From: Microbacterium oleivorans
GTDB taxonomy: Bacteria; Actinomycetota; Actinomycetes; Actinomycetales; Microbacteriaceae
Assembly: GCF_023715745.1 (NCBI RefSeq)
Contig: NZ_JAMBOV010000006.1
Span: forward strand, 1 to 64,000
Length of the DNA stretch: 64,000 nucleotides
Reading direction: 5' to 3'
Both the position numbers and the translations under genes were made by a program. Shown here in pieces: positions 8,914 through 17,134 of the stretch (positions within the stretch are counted from its first letter, which is position 1; the number at the start of each line of letters is the position of its first letter). Below the pieces are notes generated by a model. It saw only the letters and a program-made list of their open reading frames with translations. It ran no database searches and was not told where the DNA came from.

Positions 8914-9906
8914 ATGCGCTCGAACCGTCCGCTCGTCATCGGTCACCGCGGAGCGCCGGGACACTTCCCCGAGCACTCTCGTGCGTCCTACGAGTTCGCG
9001 CTCGCTGCCGGTGTCGACGCCGTCGAACCCGACGTGGTGTTCACCGCCGACCGCATCGCGGTGATCCGGCACGAGAACGAGATCGGGTCGACCACCGACG
9101 TGGCCGACCATCCCGAATTCAGGAAACGTCGCACCACGAAGCTCGTCGACGGCACCCCTCTGGCCGGGTGGTTCACCGAAGATTTCACCTGGGCGGAACT
9201 CGCGACGCTGCGGTGTCGTGAGCGGCTGCCGGCGCTCCGGCCGGCGAGCGCGGAGCACGACGATGCGCAGCCGATCCTGCGTCTGAGGGACCTTCTCGAC
9301 CTCGTCGCCACCTCCGAGTCGAGCCGGGCGGGCATCGTCCTCGAAGTGAAGCACGCGACGTACTTCGCGTCCATCGGCTACGACGTGGCCGACCTCCTGA
9401 CTGCTGAGCTGAAAAGCGCGGGATGGGATGCGGGTGCGCGGCCGCTCGTCGTCGAGTCCTTCGAGCAGCGCATCCTGCAGGATCTGCGGGAGCGCGGCAT
9501 CCGGGCCCGATACGTCTATCTGCTCGAGGCGGAGGGCAGCCCCTTCGACCTGGCCGCCCTCGACGGTGAGAACGCGCTCACCTACGCGGAACAGCTCCGT
9601 CCCGCTGGGCTCGACAGACTCGCACGTGAGGTCGCCGGGATCAGCCTGGACAAGCGGATCGTCCTCGACGATCCGGCGGTCGTCGCAGAAGCCCACCGGA
9701 GAGGGCTCGAGGTCTACGTCTGGACCTGCCGGCCGGAGAATCTGTTCCTCGACCCGGCGTTCCGCGGCGCGGGCGAGGACGCCGCCTTCGGCGATTGGGC
9801 GGGGGAGTGGCGGCGGATCGCGGACACCGGAGTCGACGGCGTCTTCGTCGACCACCCCGACCTCGGCGTGCCCTTCTTCTCCCGGCTCCCAGATGCCCCG
9901 CGGTAG
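8914..9906 (+). CDS. glycerophosphodiester phosphodiesterase
   Basis: 330-residue GDPD-family TIM barrel without a signal peptide, so probably cytoplasmic. It would hydrolyse glycerophosphodiesters from phospholipid turnover to glycerol-3-phosphate and an alcohol. The catalytic HRGA (11-14), the PEHS motif that follows, the metal-binding EPDVVFTAD segment, the second histidine in IRHEN, and IVLEVKHA are present. The C-terminal DGVFVDHPD segment is also typical of the family. Its TAG stop is part of the -10 box for the next transcription unit. Confidence 0.92.
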   Translation: MRSNRPLVIGHRGAPGHFPEHSRASYEFALAAGVDAVEPDVVFTADRIAVIRHENEIGSTTDVADHPEFRKRRTTKLVDGTPLAGWFTEDFTWAELATLRCRERLPALRPASAEHDDAQPILRLRDLLDLVATSESSRAGIVLEVKHATYFASIGYDVADLLTAELKSAGWDAGARPLVVESFEQRILQDLRERGIRARYVYLLEAEGSPFDLAALDGENALTYAEQLRPAGLDRLAREVAGISLDKRIVLDDPAVVAEAHRRGLEVYVWTCRPENLFLDPAFRGAGEDAAFGDWAGEWRRIADTGVDGVFVDHPDLGVPFFSRLPDAPR

Positions 9907-9909
9907 AAT
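9904..9909 (+). promoter_or_regulatory. -10 box overlapping the GDPD stop codon (MFS leader promoter)
   Basis: TAGAAT begins on the TAG stop codon of the GDPD gene. Expected transcription start is near 9916-9918, which is where the small upstream reading frame begins. Confidence 0.6.
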
Positions 9910-9917
9910 GGATGCCG

Positions 9918-9938
9918 GTGCGTCAGCACCCCGTGTAA
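9918..9938 (+). CDS. candidate 6-codon leaderless upstream ORF
   Basis: GTG CGT CAG CAC CCC GTG TAA would encode MRQHPV. Its GTG lies eight bases after the TAGAAT box, so it could be translated from the very 5' end of the mRNA. It also contains the hairpin GGTGC-GTCA-GCACC (9917-9930) and a CCGTG (9931-9935) that could compete for the strand that masks the MFS ribosome site. Translation is inferred, not shown. Confidence 0.4.
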   Translation: MRQHPV

Positions 9939-9940
9939 CT

Positions 9941-9991
9941 ACCTGATCCGTGGAGAGTCAAGGCGGCACGACGCCTCGTCTGCACGGAGGT
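9941..9991 (+). promoter_or_regulatory. leader stem-loop masking the MFS ribosome-binding site
   Basis: TCCGTG (9947-9952) pairs perfectly with CACGGA (9983-9988), and ACC (9941-9943) can extend the helix onto GGT (9989-9991). The whole GGAGGT ribosome site (9986-9991) is therefore paired. Inside is a second hairpin AGGCG / CGCCT (9961-9976). The layout resembles a translational attenuator. It does not match any riboswitch class I recognise. Confidence 0.5.
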
Positions 9992-9999
9992 CCTCACAC

Positions 10000-11271
10000 A
10001 TGCCCCTCACCGACTCGACGCCGGTGCGACCGGCTACGTCCGACAGCCCGATCCGCACCCTCGCGGCCACCGTCGGCATCGGCTACTTCGCGATCGCCCT
10101 GATCGCCCGACTGCCGTACGCGATGATCGTGGTCGGCGTCCTCACGATGGTCGTCGATGCCCGGGGATCCCTCGCCGTCGGAGGCCTCACCTCGGCCATG
10201 GTGGGTCTGGGGACGATCGCGACGGGCCCGCTCATCGGGGCGGCCGCAGACCGGTACGGTCAGCGACCCGTCCTCCTGCTCGCGACGCTCGTTCAGAGCG
10301 CCGTGCTCATCTCCCTCGTCGCGGTCGCGTACGGCGGCACCGCCGACGGCGTGCTGCTCGCGGTCTCGGCGCTCGCCGGCGCGACCGCGCCGCAGGTCTC
10401 ACCCATGTCGCGCGCCCGCCTGGTCGGGGCGATCGATCGGATGCGGCTCGAGGCGGGTGCTCGCGGCCGCCTCCAGGAATCGACGATGGGGTACGAGTCG
10501 GCCGTCGACGAGACCGTCTTCGTCTTCGGCCCGGTCCTCGTCGGCGTCATCGCCATCGCCGCGACCCCCGCCGCACCCGTCCTCGCCGCAGCCGGACTGA
10601 CTCTCGTGTTCGTGACCGCATTCGCGTTGCACCCCACGGCGCGCACGGCCGGTCTCGCCGGCCACGTCGCCGAGCGGGAGCCCGCGCGGGCCGTCGCGCG
10701 GCCGGGCATCCTCGTCGCCGCGGCGGGTACGTTCGCGACGGGGCTGTTCTTCGGAGCAATGCTCACCTCGCTCACCGCCTTCGCGGAGGAGAGCGGGTTC
10801 CCGGAGCAGACCGGCATCCTCTACGGGATCATGGGCATCGGGTCGGCGCTCCTCGCGCTGGGGGTGGGCCTGCTGCCGCGACGATTCGCCCTGCCCTGGC
10901 GCTGGATCGGATTCACCACCGTGGTCCTGGCCGGCGCGATCCTCGCCGTGGGCGCGACGGGGGCGGTGTCGATGGGCTGGGCCCTTGCGCTCGCGGGCTG
11001 CGGTATCGGTCCGACGCTCGCGACGATCTACGCCCTCGCTGCCGCGCGGTCGCCTCGCGGCCGGGAGGCCACGGTCATGGCGGTGCTGGGCTCAGCCGTC
11101 GTCGTCGGTCAGGCGTTGGCGAGCATGGTGGTCGGTGCGCTCGCCGAGTCCGCCGGTGCCGCCGTGGCGTTGTGGGCGCCGGTCGCGGCCGTCGTGCTCC
11201 TGCTGACCTTCGGCCTGCTCAACGTCCGGGTCGGTCGACGGGTTCCTCGGGAGGACACCTCGGCCCCCTAG
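10000..11271 (+). CDS. MFS transporter, probable exporter
   Basis: 423 residues with about 12 hydrophobic segments and the cytoplasmic loop motif AADRYGQRPVLLL (between helices 2 and 3), a variant of the MFS signature G-x-x-x-D-R-x-G-R-R. It probably couples substrate export to proton uptake; the substrate cannot be read from sequence. ATG 10000 has a GGAGG at 9986-9990, which is tied up in a leader hairpin. The stop codon TAG opens the -10 box for the following ABC transporter genes. The regulated-looking leader hints at an inducible drug or metabolite exporter. Confidence 0.85.
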   Translation: MPLTDSTPVRPATSDSPIRTLAATVGIGYFAIALIARLPYAMIVVGVLTMVVDARGSLAVGGLTSAMVGLGTIATGPLIGAAADRYGQRPVLLLATLVQSAVLISLVAVAYGGTADGVLLAVSALAGATAPQVSPMSRARLVGAIDRMRLEAGARGRLQESTMGYESAVDETVFVFGPVLVGVIAIAATPAAPVLAAAGLTLVFVTAFALHPTARTAGLAGHVAEREPARAVARPGILVAAAGTFATGLFFGAMLTSLTAFAEESGFPEQTGILYGIMGIGSALLALGVGLLPRRFALPWRWIGFTTVVLAGAILAVGATGAVSMGWALALAGCGIGPTLATIYALAAARSPRGREATVMAVLGSAVVVGQALASMVVGALAESAGAAVALWAPVAAVVLLLTFGLLNVRVGRRVPREDTSAP

Positions 11272-11274
11272 GGT
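11269..11274 (+). promoter_or_regulatory. -10 box overlapping the MFS stop codon
   Basis: TAGGGT starts on the MFS stop codon and ends seven bases before ATG 11282, so a leaderless transcript for the ABC pair is likely. Confidence 0.55.
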
Positions 11275-11281
11275 GAGCGGT

Positions 11282-12214
11282 ATGACTGATGCCGGCATCG
11301 TCGCCGAGGGGGTGCGACGGTCCTTCGGGGACGTCCACGCTGTCCGCGGCGTCACCTTCCGCGCGCCCGAGGGTGCGGTCACGGGTCTCGTGGGGCCCAA
11401 CGGCGCAGGCAAGACGACGCTGCTGCTGATGCTCGCCTCTCTCCTGGCGCCCGACGCCGGCACCATCCGGATCGCCGGGATCGACCCCGTGGTCGACCCC
11501 GGCGCGGCGCGCGCCAAGCTGGGGTGGATGCCCGACAGTCTCGGAGCGTGGCCGTCGCTGTCGGCCCGCGAGACGATCACGGTCACCGGCCGGCTCTCCG
11601 GTCTCGACCGGGCAGCCGCCGCCACGCGGGCATCGGAACTGCTCACCACGGTCGGTCTCGAGACTCTCGGCGACGCCCCCGCGAGGGTGCTCTCACGCGG
11701 GCAGAAGCAACGGCTCGGGCTCGCCCGAGCCCTGGTGCACGACCCCTCGGTGCTCCTGCTCGACGAGCCGGCCTCCGGTCTCGACCCGCAGGCCCGCATC
11801 GACCTGCGTCTGCTCCTGCGCTCGCTCGCCTCCGAAGGCCGCACCGTGCTCGTCTCGAGTCACATCCTCTCGGAGCTGGAGGAGGTGGTCGACGACGCCG
11901 TCTTCATGATGCGGGGCGAGACGGTCAGCTCCGAACGTGTCGCCGCGGCCGCCGGTCGCGCCAGGACGTGGCGCGTACGCCTCGCGGATCGGGATGCGAC
12001 CTCCGCTGCGCTGCCCGTCGCACAGGCCCTCGGGCTCGACGTCGCGACACTCCCGATAGACCGACGCGACCTCCTCGTGAGCTTCGCCGGCGATGCGGCG
12101 GCGGCCGAGGGGCTCGCAGCGCTCGTGTCCGCCGGCCTTCCGGTCGCGGAGTTCTCGGCGGCCAGCGGCATCCTGGAACACACCTTCCTCGACCTCGAAG
12201 GAGGTGCGCGGTGA
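11282..12214 (+). CDS. ABC transporter ATP-binding protein
   Basis: 310-residue single ABC domain with Walker A GPNGAGKT (38-45), signature LSRGQ (137-141), Walker B with D161-E162 and the switch histidine in VSSHILSELEE. The C-terminal ~90 residues form the extension common to ABC-2 exporter ATPases. It is followed by its permease gene with a 4-base GTGA overlap, so the two make one exporter. A GTG at 11273 would add three residues but would sit inside the -10 box; ATG 11282 is preferred. The substrate is unknown. Confidence 0.9.
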   Translation: MTDAGIVAEGVRRSFGDVHAVRGVTFRAPEGAVTGLVGPNGAGKTTLLLMLASLLAPDAGTIRIAGIDPVVDPGAARAKLGWMPDSLGAWPSLSARETITVTGRLSGLDRAAAATRASELLTTVGLETLGDAPARVLSRGQKQRLGLARALVHDPSVLLLDEPASGLDPQARIDLRLLLRSLASEGRTVLVSSHILSELEEVVDDAVFMMRGETVSSERVAAAAGRARTWRVRLADRDATSAALPVAQALGLDVATLPIDRRDLLVSFAGDAAAAEGLAALVSAGLPVAEFSAASGILEHTFLDLEGGAR

Positions 12215-13284
12215 GCCTCTCGCGCTTGTGGACCATCGCCCGCCTCGACCTGACCCAGCGGGTACGGACGATCTCCTGGTACGTCCTCCTCGGCGTCTTC
12301 GCGCTCCTCCTGGTCGGGACGACGGCGCTCGCCTTCCTCTCGTTCTCGGGTCAGGAGGATTCCGGCCCGGGCGTCTACTCGGTCGTCGTCTTCGTGACAC
12401 TCCTCCTGGTCGTCCTCGTGTCACCGACCCTCAGCGGCAACTCCATCAACGGTGATCGGGATGCCGCGACCCTCGCCCCGTTGCAGGTCACCCAGGCGAC
12501 GACCCGGGAGATCGTCCTCGGCAAGTTCCTCGCCGCATGGCTCACGGGACTCGCCTTCGCGGTCGTGGCCGTCCCCTTCCTCGTCATCGCGACCTTCGGC
12601 GGCGGCATCAACCCCCTCGCCGTCCTCGTCTCCGCCGCCGTACTCGTCGTGGAGGCGGGGGTCGTGGCGGCCCTCGGCACCGCGTTCAGCGGCATCCTCG
12701 CCCGGCCGCTCTTCTCCGTCGCGACGACCTATCTCGTGGTTGCTGCGCTGACGATCGGGACCCTCATCGCCTTCGGACTGCTCGGGTCCAGCGTCCGAAC
12801 GGAGCGGGAGGACCGTTACCAGTCGGCTCAGTACGACGAGACCGGAGCGCCTCTCTGCGAGGACGGGTCCTCGACCTGCGCGAACGACCCCGAGGAGTGG
12901 GTCTGCGGCGATTGGGAGTCCACCTTCTCCGAGCAGCCGCGCTTCGACTACTTCTGGTGGATCCTGGCGGCGAACCCCTTCGTCATCCTCGCCGACGCGA
13001 CGCCGACGACCTTCGATCGCTATGGAAACCCGGACGACCTCTTCGGGTGGACGAAGTACTCGGTCCGCCAGGCGCAGATGACCCCCGAGCCCGTCAGCTC
13101 CTACAGTGACTGCGTCGTGCAGGACGACACCCCGAATCCCGAGGAGATCATCGCATCGACCGTGCCGAGCTGGTTCGTGGGGCTCGGTGTTCAAGTTCTC
13201 GCCGCAGGCCTCCTGCTGTGGTGGGGCGGCGTCCGGACCCGTACACCGGCCCGCCGGCTTCCCGCGGGAACCCGGGTCGCCTGA
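12211..13284 (+). CDS. ABC-2 type transporter permease
   Basis: 357-residue membrane protein with six predicted hydrophobic segments: one near the N-terminus, four between about residues 60 and 200, and one near the C-terminus. The segment GNSINGDRDAATLAPLQVTQ, typical of ABC-2 permeases, is present. A large extracytoplasmic loop of about 120 residues (about 200-320) carries four cysteines (in APLCEDG, STCAND, WVCGDW and SDCVVQ) and could form disulfides. It pairs with the ATPase just upstream, whose stop it overlaps. Confidence 0.85.
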   Translation: MSLSRLWTIARLDLTQRVRTISWYVLLGVFALLLVGTTALAFLSFSGQEDSGPGVYSVVVFVTLLLVVLVSPTLSGNSINGDRDAATLAPLQVTQATTREIVLGKFLAAWLTGLAFAVVAVPFLVIATFGGGINPLAVLVSAAVLVVEAGVVAALGTAFSGILARPLFSVATTYLVVAALTIGTLIAFGLLGSSVRTEREDRYQSAQYDETGAPLCEDGSSTCANDPEEWVCGDWESTFSEQPRFDYFWWILAANPFVILADATPTTFDRYGNPDDLFGWTKYSVRQAQMTPEPVSSYSDCVVQDDTPNPEEIIASTVPSWFVGLGVQVLAAGLLLWWGGVRTRTPARRLPAGTRVA

Positions 13285-13325
13285 GCCGCCGCAGGTGAGG
13301 ATCCTCTCATCTGCGCATCTTCCTC

Positions 13326-13354
13326 TTGGGGAACCGTCAGGGGGTGCATAGCCT
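13326..13354 (+). promoter_or_regulatory. promoter of the secreted subtilase gene
   Basis: TTGGGG (13326-13331), 17-base spacer, TAGCCT (13349-13354). The leader to the TTG start is about 75 bases. The palindrome GAGGATCCTC (13297-13306) lies just upstream of the -35. Confidence 0.5.
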
Positions 13355-13436
13355 CCTATCAGCCTCGGCTGCGGCATCCGATCGGGTTCCGCCCAAGCCA
13401 GCCGAGCGCTCTTCCCAGAAGGAAAGGCGGTCCCCC

Positions 13437-16400
13437 TTGCACCGACGCATCCTGGCGGTTGCGGGCGTCCTCGCGCTCTCGCTGCCCACGACCGCGGCTC
13501 TCGCCGCCACGCCGGACGGCGACCCTGCTGCGCGATTCGAGCGCAGCACGTCGACCGGCGCTCTCGACAGCGCCATCTCGGCGGCGTCGATCGACCCCGA
13601 CCGGCAGGTCTCGGTCGTCATCGAGATGGAGGGCGACCCCGTCGCCGTCGTCGAGGCCGAGGAAGGACGTTCGCTCAGCAAGTCCGAACGAACCGGGGTC
13701 AAGAAGGACCTGAAGGCGGCACAGGACGCGATCCGCGGCGGCATCACCCAGCGCGGCGGAAAGATCCGCGCGCAGATGCAGTCCGCCTACAACGGCATCC
13801 AGGCCACGGTGCCGGCCGGGCAGCTCGACGACGTCGCGGCCCTCCCGGGCGTCGTCGCAGTCCACCCCGTGGTGACCCACGAGCTCGACAACGCCGTCTC
13901 GGTGCCCTTCCTCGGCGTGCCGTCGGTGTGGCAGAGCACCGGGTACACCGGCGAGAACGTCAAGGTCGCGATCATCGACACGGGTATCGACTACACCCAC
14001 GCCGGCTTCGGCGGCCCCGGAACGGTCGAGGCCTACGAGAAGGCGGCGGCGACATCCGCTCAGCCCGCCGACCCGAAGCTCTTCGGGCCGAACGCTCCGC
14101 GCGTCAAGGGCGGCATCGACCTCGTCGGTGACGCGTACGACGCGGGCGGCACCGGCGATGCGCTGATCCCGAAGCCCGATGCGAACCCCCTCGACTGCGA
14201 GGGTCACGGATCCCACGTCGCCGGTACGACCGGCGGGTCGGGTGTGACCGCGGACGGCAAGACGTACACCGGGCCGTACGACGAGACGACGCCGTCCGCC
14301 GACTTCCGCGTCGGACCGGGTGTCGCCCCGGAGGCGGACCTGTACGCCGTGCGCGTGTTCGGCTGCGACGGCTCGACGGACGTGACCATCCAGGCCATCG
14401 ACTGGGCCGTGGACAACGGCATGGACGTCATCAACATGTCGCTCGGCTCCTCGTTCGGTCGCGGTGACGACCCGAGCGCCGTCGCCGCGGCCAACGCCGT
14501 CGGCGCGGGCGTCGTCGTCGTGGCGTCGGCCGGCAACTCCGGGCCGAGCCCCTACCTGACCGGCTCGCCGGGCAGCGGTGACGGGGTGATCGCGGTCTCG
14601 GCCGTCGACAGCACCGCGTCCTTCCCCGGCGCCAACCTCACGGTCGGGGGCAAGAAGGTCGAAGCGATCAACGCCAACGGCGCCGCCCTCGACGACGTCG
14701 GCGAGCTGACCGCCGTACGGCTGACCGACGACCCCGCCACGACCGCCAACGAGGCGCTTGGATGCGCGGCATCCGACTACACCCGCGTCGGCATCACCGA
14801 GGGCGGCGGGCAGATCGCCGTCGTCCAGCGCGGCACGTGCGCGCGGGCGGCGAAGCCGATCTTCGGCCAGCAGGCCGGCGCCGCGGCGGTCGTCATGGTG
14901 AACTCCACGAACGACCTGCCCCCGTACGAGGGCGTCATCACGGAGAACCCCGATGACGGCACGCCGTTCGAGGTGACCATCCCGTTCTTCGGGGTCCGCC
15001 TCTCGGACGACGCAGCCTTCACGAACGGCGCGACCGTCACCGTGCAGGCAGCCGAGATCGCCAACCCCGCGTTCCGCGATTACGCCTCGTTCAGCTCGTC
15101 GGGTCCGCGCAGCGGCGACAGCTCGATCAGCCCCGACGTCGCGGCGCCGGGCGTGTCCATCTCGTCGGTCGCGGTCGGTACCGGCAGTGACTCGTCGGTG
15201 CTCTCGGGAACCTCGATGGCCGCTCCGCACGTCGCCGGCGTGGCCGCGCTGACCGTGCAGGCGCACCCCACCTGGGACACCGAGAGGATCGCCGCGGCGA
15301 TCGTGTCCACCGCCGATCCGGACGGTCTCGCCGACGTCGACCCGACCCGTGGCGGTGTGGGACTCGTCGACACCGCACAGGCGGTGAACACGACGGTGAC
15401 CGCCACCGGCGACAGCTTCCGCACCGACAGCGGTCGCGTGCGTGAAGCGGCGCTGAGCTTCGGATTCGACGAGTCGACGAAATCCCTCGGCGGCAAGAAG
15501 AAGGTCACGGTCCGCAACGACGGCAAGAAGAGCGTCACCTTCACGGTTTCCACGCAGGCGTCGTCGCAGTCGCTGAAGGCGAAGGTGACGACGGACACGA
15601 AGAAGGTGACGGTCCGCCCGGGTCGCACCGCGAGTGTCTGGGTCTCGGTCTCGGCTCCCGCGTCGTCGGTACCGGGTTCGCTCAGCGCGGACGACCAGTT
15701 CTCGTTCTCCGAGATCTCGGGTGATGTCGTCTTCACCGCGCCCGGGTCGACGCTGCGGGTGCCGTACCTGCTCGTCCCGCGCTCCAACAGCGACGTCACT
15801 GCGAAGGGCAAGCTCACCACGCGTGGCCGTGTCGTCGACGCCGAGCACACGCTGGAGCTGCGCAACCGGAAGGGCGCTCTGGACGCCGCGGCCGATGTGT
15901 ACACCTGGGGGCTGACGGACAAGAAGGATGCCCCCAAGGCCATCGCCGACACCGGGTACGACCTGCGTGCTGCGGGTGTGCAGTCGTTCGCGACCGCGAA
16001 TGGCGGCAAGCTGGCGGTCTTCGCCGTCAACACGCACTCCCGGTGGTCCAACGCCGCCAGCAACGAGTTCGACGTCGTCATCGACTCGAACCGTGACGGC
16101 ACGCCGGACTGGGTGGTGTTCTCGTATGACTCCGGCGCCATCAGGACCGGCTCGGTCGACGGTGTCGCCGAGGTGTTCGTGCAGAACGTGAAGACCGGCG
16201 CGCTCGCGCCGAGCGGGTACCTCGCGCAGGCTCCCACCGACAGCAGCACCATCCTGCTGCCGGTGAACCTCGCCGATCTGAAGATCACCGGGCCGTTCGA
16301 CTACACGGTGCAGTCGTTCAGCCTCACGACCGACGGCAGCGACGCGTTCACGGGGACGGCGACGTACAACCCGAACGATCCTGCGATCACCAACGGGCAG

Positions 16401-16550
16401 TACGAGATCGTGCCCAAGGGCGGTGACGCCTCCGTGACCGTCCGGACCGATGCCTCCGCGTACGCATCTCAGGAGCCGCTGGGTGCGATGGTGGTGGTCG
16501 TCGACAACGAGTCGGGCGCCGACGAGGCGCTGCTCGTCCCTGTGAAGTAG
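13437..16550 (+). CDS. secreted subtilisin-like serine protease (S8) with PA insert
   Basis: 1037 residues. TTG 13437 follows AAGGAAAGG and gives a clean signal peptide (HRRILAVAGVLALSL, cleavage near A23/A24). An inhibitor I9-like propeptide (about 45-140) comes next. The catalytic triad is complete: D181 in IIDTGID, H257 in GHGSHVAG and S593 in SGTSMAAPHVAG. A PA-type domain is inserted between H and S (about 400-500), as in lactocepin-like and plant subtilases. The last ~400 residues are beta-rich Fn3-like domains with no LPXTG or membrane anchor, so the enzyme is probably released. It is not mycosin-like: it has no C-terminal membrane helix. Role: extracellular protein degradation. Confidence 0.93.
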   Translation: MHRRILAVAGVLALSLPTTAALAATPDGDPAARFERSTSTGALDSAISAASIDPDRQVSVVIEMEGDPVAVVEAEEGRSLSKSERTGVKKDLKAAQDAIRGGITQRGGKIRAQMQSAYNGIQATVPAGQLDDVAALPGVVAVHPVVTHELDNAVSVPFLGVPSVWQSTGYTGENVKVAIIDTGIDYTHAGFGGPGTVEAYEKAAATSAQPADPKLFGPNAPRVKGGIDLVGDAYDAGGTGDALIPKPDANPLDCEGHGSHVAGTTGGSGVTADGKTYTGPYDETTPSADFRVGPGVAPEADLYAVRVFGCDGSTDVTIQAIDWAVDNGMDVINMSLGSSFGRGDDPSAVAAANAVGAGVVVVASAGNSGPSPYLTGSPGSGDGVIAVSAVDSTASFPGANLTVGGKKVEAINANGAALDDVGELTAVRLTDDPATTANEALGCAASDYTRVGITEGGGQIAVVQRGTCARAAKPIFGQQAGAAAVVMVNSTNDLPPYEGVITENPDDGTPFEVTIPFFGVRLSDDAAFTNGATVTVQAAEIANPAFRDYASFSSSGPRSGDSSISPDVAAPGVSISSVAVGTGSDSSVLSGTSMAAPHVAGVAALTVQAHPTWDTERIAAAIVSTADPDGLADVDPTRGGVGLVDTAQAVNTTVTATGDSFRTDSGRVREAALSFGFDESTKSLGGKKKVTVRNDGKKSVTFTVSTQASSQSLKAKVTTDTKKVTVRPGRTASVWVSVSAPASSVPGSLSADDQFSFSEISGDVVFTAPGSTLRVPYLLVPRSNSDVTAKGKLTTRGRVVDAEHTLELRNRKGALDAAADVYTWGLTDKKDAPKAIADTGYDLRAAGVQSFATANGGKLAVFAVNTHSRWSNAASNEFDVVIDSNRDGTPDWVVFSYDSGAIRTGSVDGVAEVFVQNVKTGALAPSGYLAQAPTDSSTILLPVNLADLKITGPFDYTVQSFSLTTDGSDAFTGTATYNPNDPAITNGQYEIVPKGGDASVTVRTDASAYASQEPLGAMVVVVDNESGADEALLVPVK

Positions 16551-16597
16551 AACGAGTCAGGGAAGTAAAACCGGGGAATGAGAACCGGTCAGGCGAA

Positions 16598-16627
16598 GGG
16601 GCGGTGCGTCAGCGGACGCGCCGCCCC
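16598..16627. terminator. terminator between protease and lipoprotein genes
   Basis: 13-bp stem GGGGCGGTGCGTC / GACGCGCCGCCCC with one G-T pair and loop AGCG, lying between convergent genes. Confidence 0.75.
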
Positions 16628-16641
16628 CTCGGCATCCGCCG

Positions 16642-17064
16642 TCAGCGTTCGCAGAGGCGGGGTTCGTCGCCCGTCCCGAAGCGGTAATCGAAGGTTCGGC
16701 CGTCAGCCCGGACGATGACGCGGTAGCCGTCGACGACCGCCTGCGTGTAGGACATGCCCGGTGCGGGACAGCCCAAGGATCCGTCGGAGAACTCGACCCG
16801 CTCCGACGACACGAGGGTCGGGTCCCCGTCGACGCCGCGACCGGTCAGATCGGCCATGATCGCCGCCCACTTCGCGGGTGGGAGCTCGGCGGGAGAACCG
16901 GTCGGGCCGAGTGGTGCGGGACTCGCCGTCCGGAAGGGGGGACGAAGGGACGATGTGCTGTCTCCCGGGGACGCGGGCATGGACGTTCCTTCCGTCGCGC
17001 AGGCTGTGAGCGTGAGCGCCGCGAGCAGTGTCGCAGCGACGAGAACGGGGCGTGGTGCGCGCAT
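16642..17064 (-). CDS. small lipoprotein of unknown function
   Basis: 140 residues. ATG 17064 has GGGAGG a few bases upstream and yields a lipoprotein signal peptide with lipobox LTAC (19-22), so C22 should be lipidated and the protein held on the outer face of the membrane. After a Ser/Pro-rich spacer comes a compact domain of about 80 residues (LPPAKWAAIMADL, GCPAPGMSYTQAVVDGYRV, DEPRLCER) with two cysteines. The function is unknown. It is divergent from the DUF1684 gene and convergent with the protease gene. Confidence 0.8.
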   Translation of the reverse strand: MRAPRPVLVAATLLAALTLTACATEGTSMPASPGDSTSSLRPPFRTASPAPLGPTGSPAELPPAKWAAIMADLTGRGVDGDPTLVSSERVEFSDGSLGCPAPGMSYTQAVVDGYRVIVRADGRTFDYRFGTGDEPRLCER

Positions 17065-17122
17065 GAGGCCTCCCGCCCGCGACGTTACGCCGATCGAGGG
17101 CCCCGGGGGAGGCCCGGACGCA

Positions 17123-17128
17123 TAGCCT
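17123..17128 (+). promoter_or_regulatory. -10 box, probably leaderless (DUF1684 gene)
   Basis: TAGCCT six bases before ATG 17135. Confidence 0.6.
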
Positions 17129-17134
17129 GAAGCC

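Noticed and set aside
9910..9999. Known riboswitch (TPP, SAM, guanidine, ZTP, fluoride, cobalamin) before the MFS gene
   Set aside because: None of the conserved core sequences of these classes is present.
13297..13306. GAGGATCCTC upstream of the protease as a relative of the T7SS upstream motif
   Set aside because: Only the TCCTC part and a following ATC are shared; GTCAAG and the GGGGAG arm are missing. Not enough to group them.
13359..16037. Very long open frame antisense to the protease
   Set aside because: High GC content creates long antisense frames; its translation is Arg/Asp-rich with no motif, and the sense frame is a clear protease.
13437..16550. The subtilase as a mycosin (MycP) of the T7SS
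   Set aside because: It lies 32 kb from the T7SS genes, has a PA insert and Fn3-like tail, and lacks the C-terminal membrane helix of mycosins.
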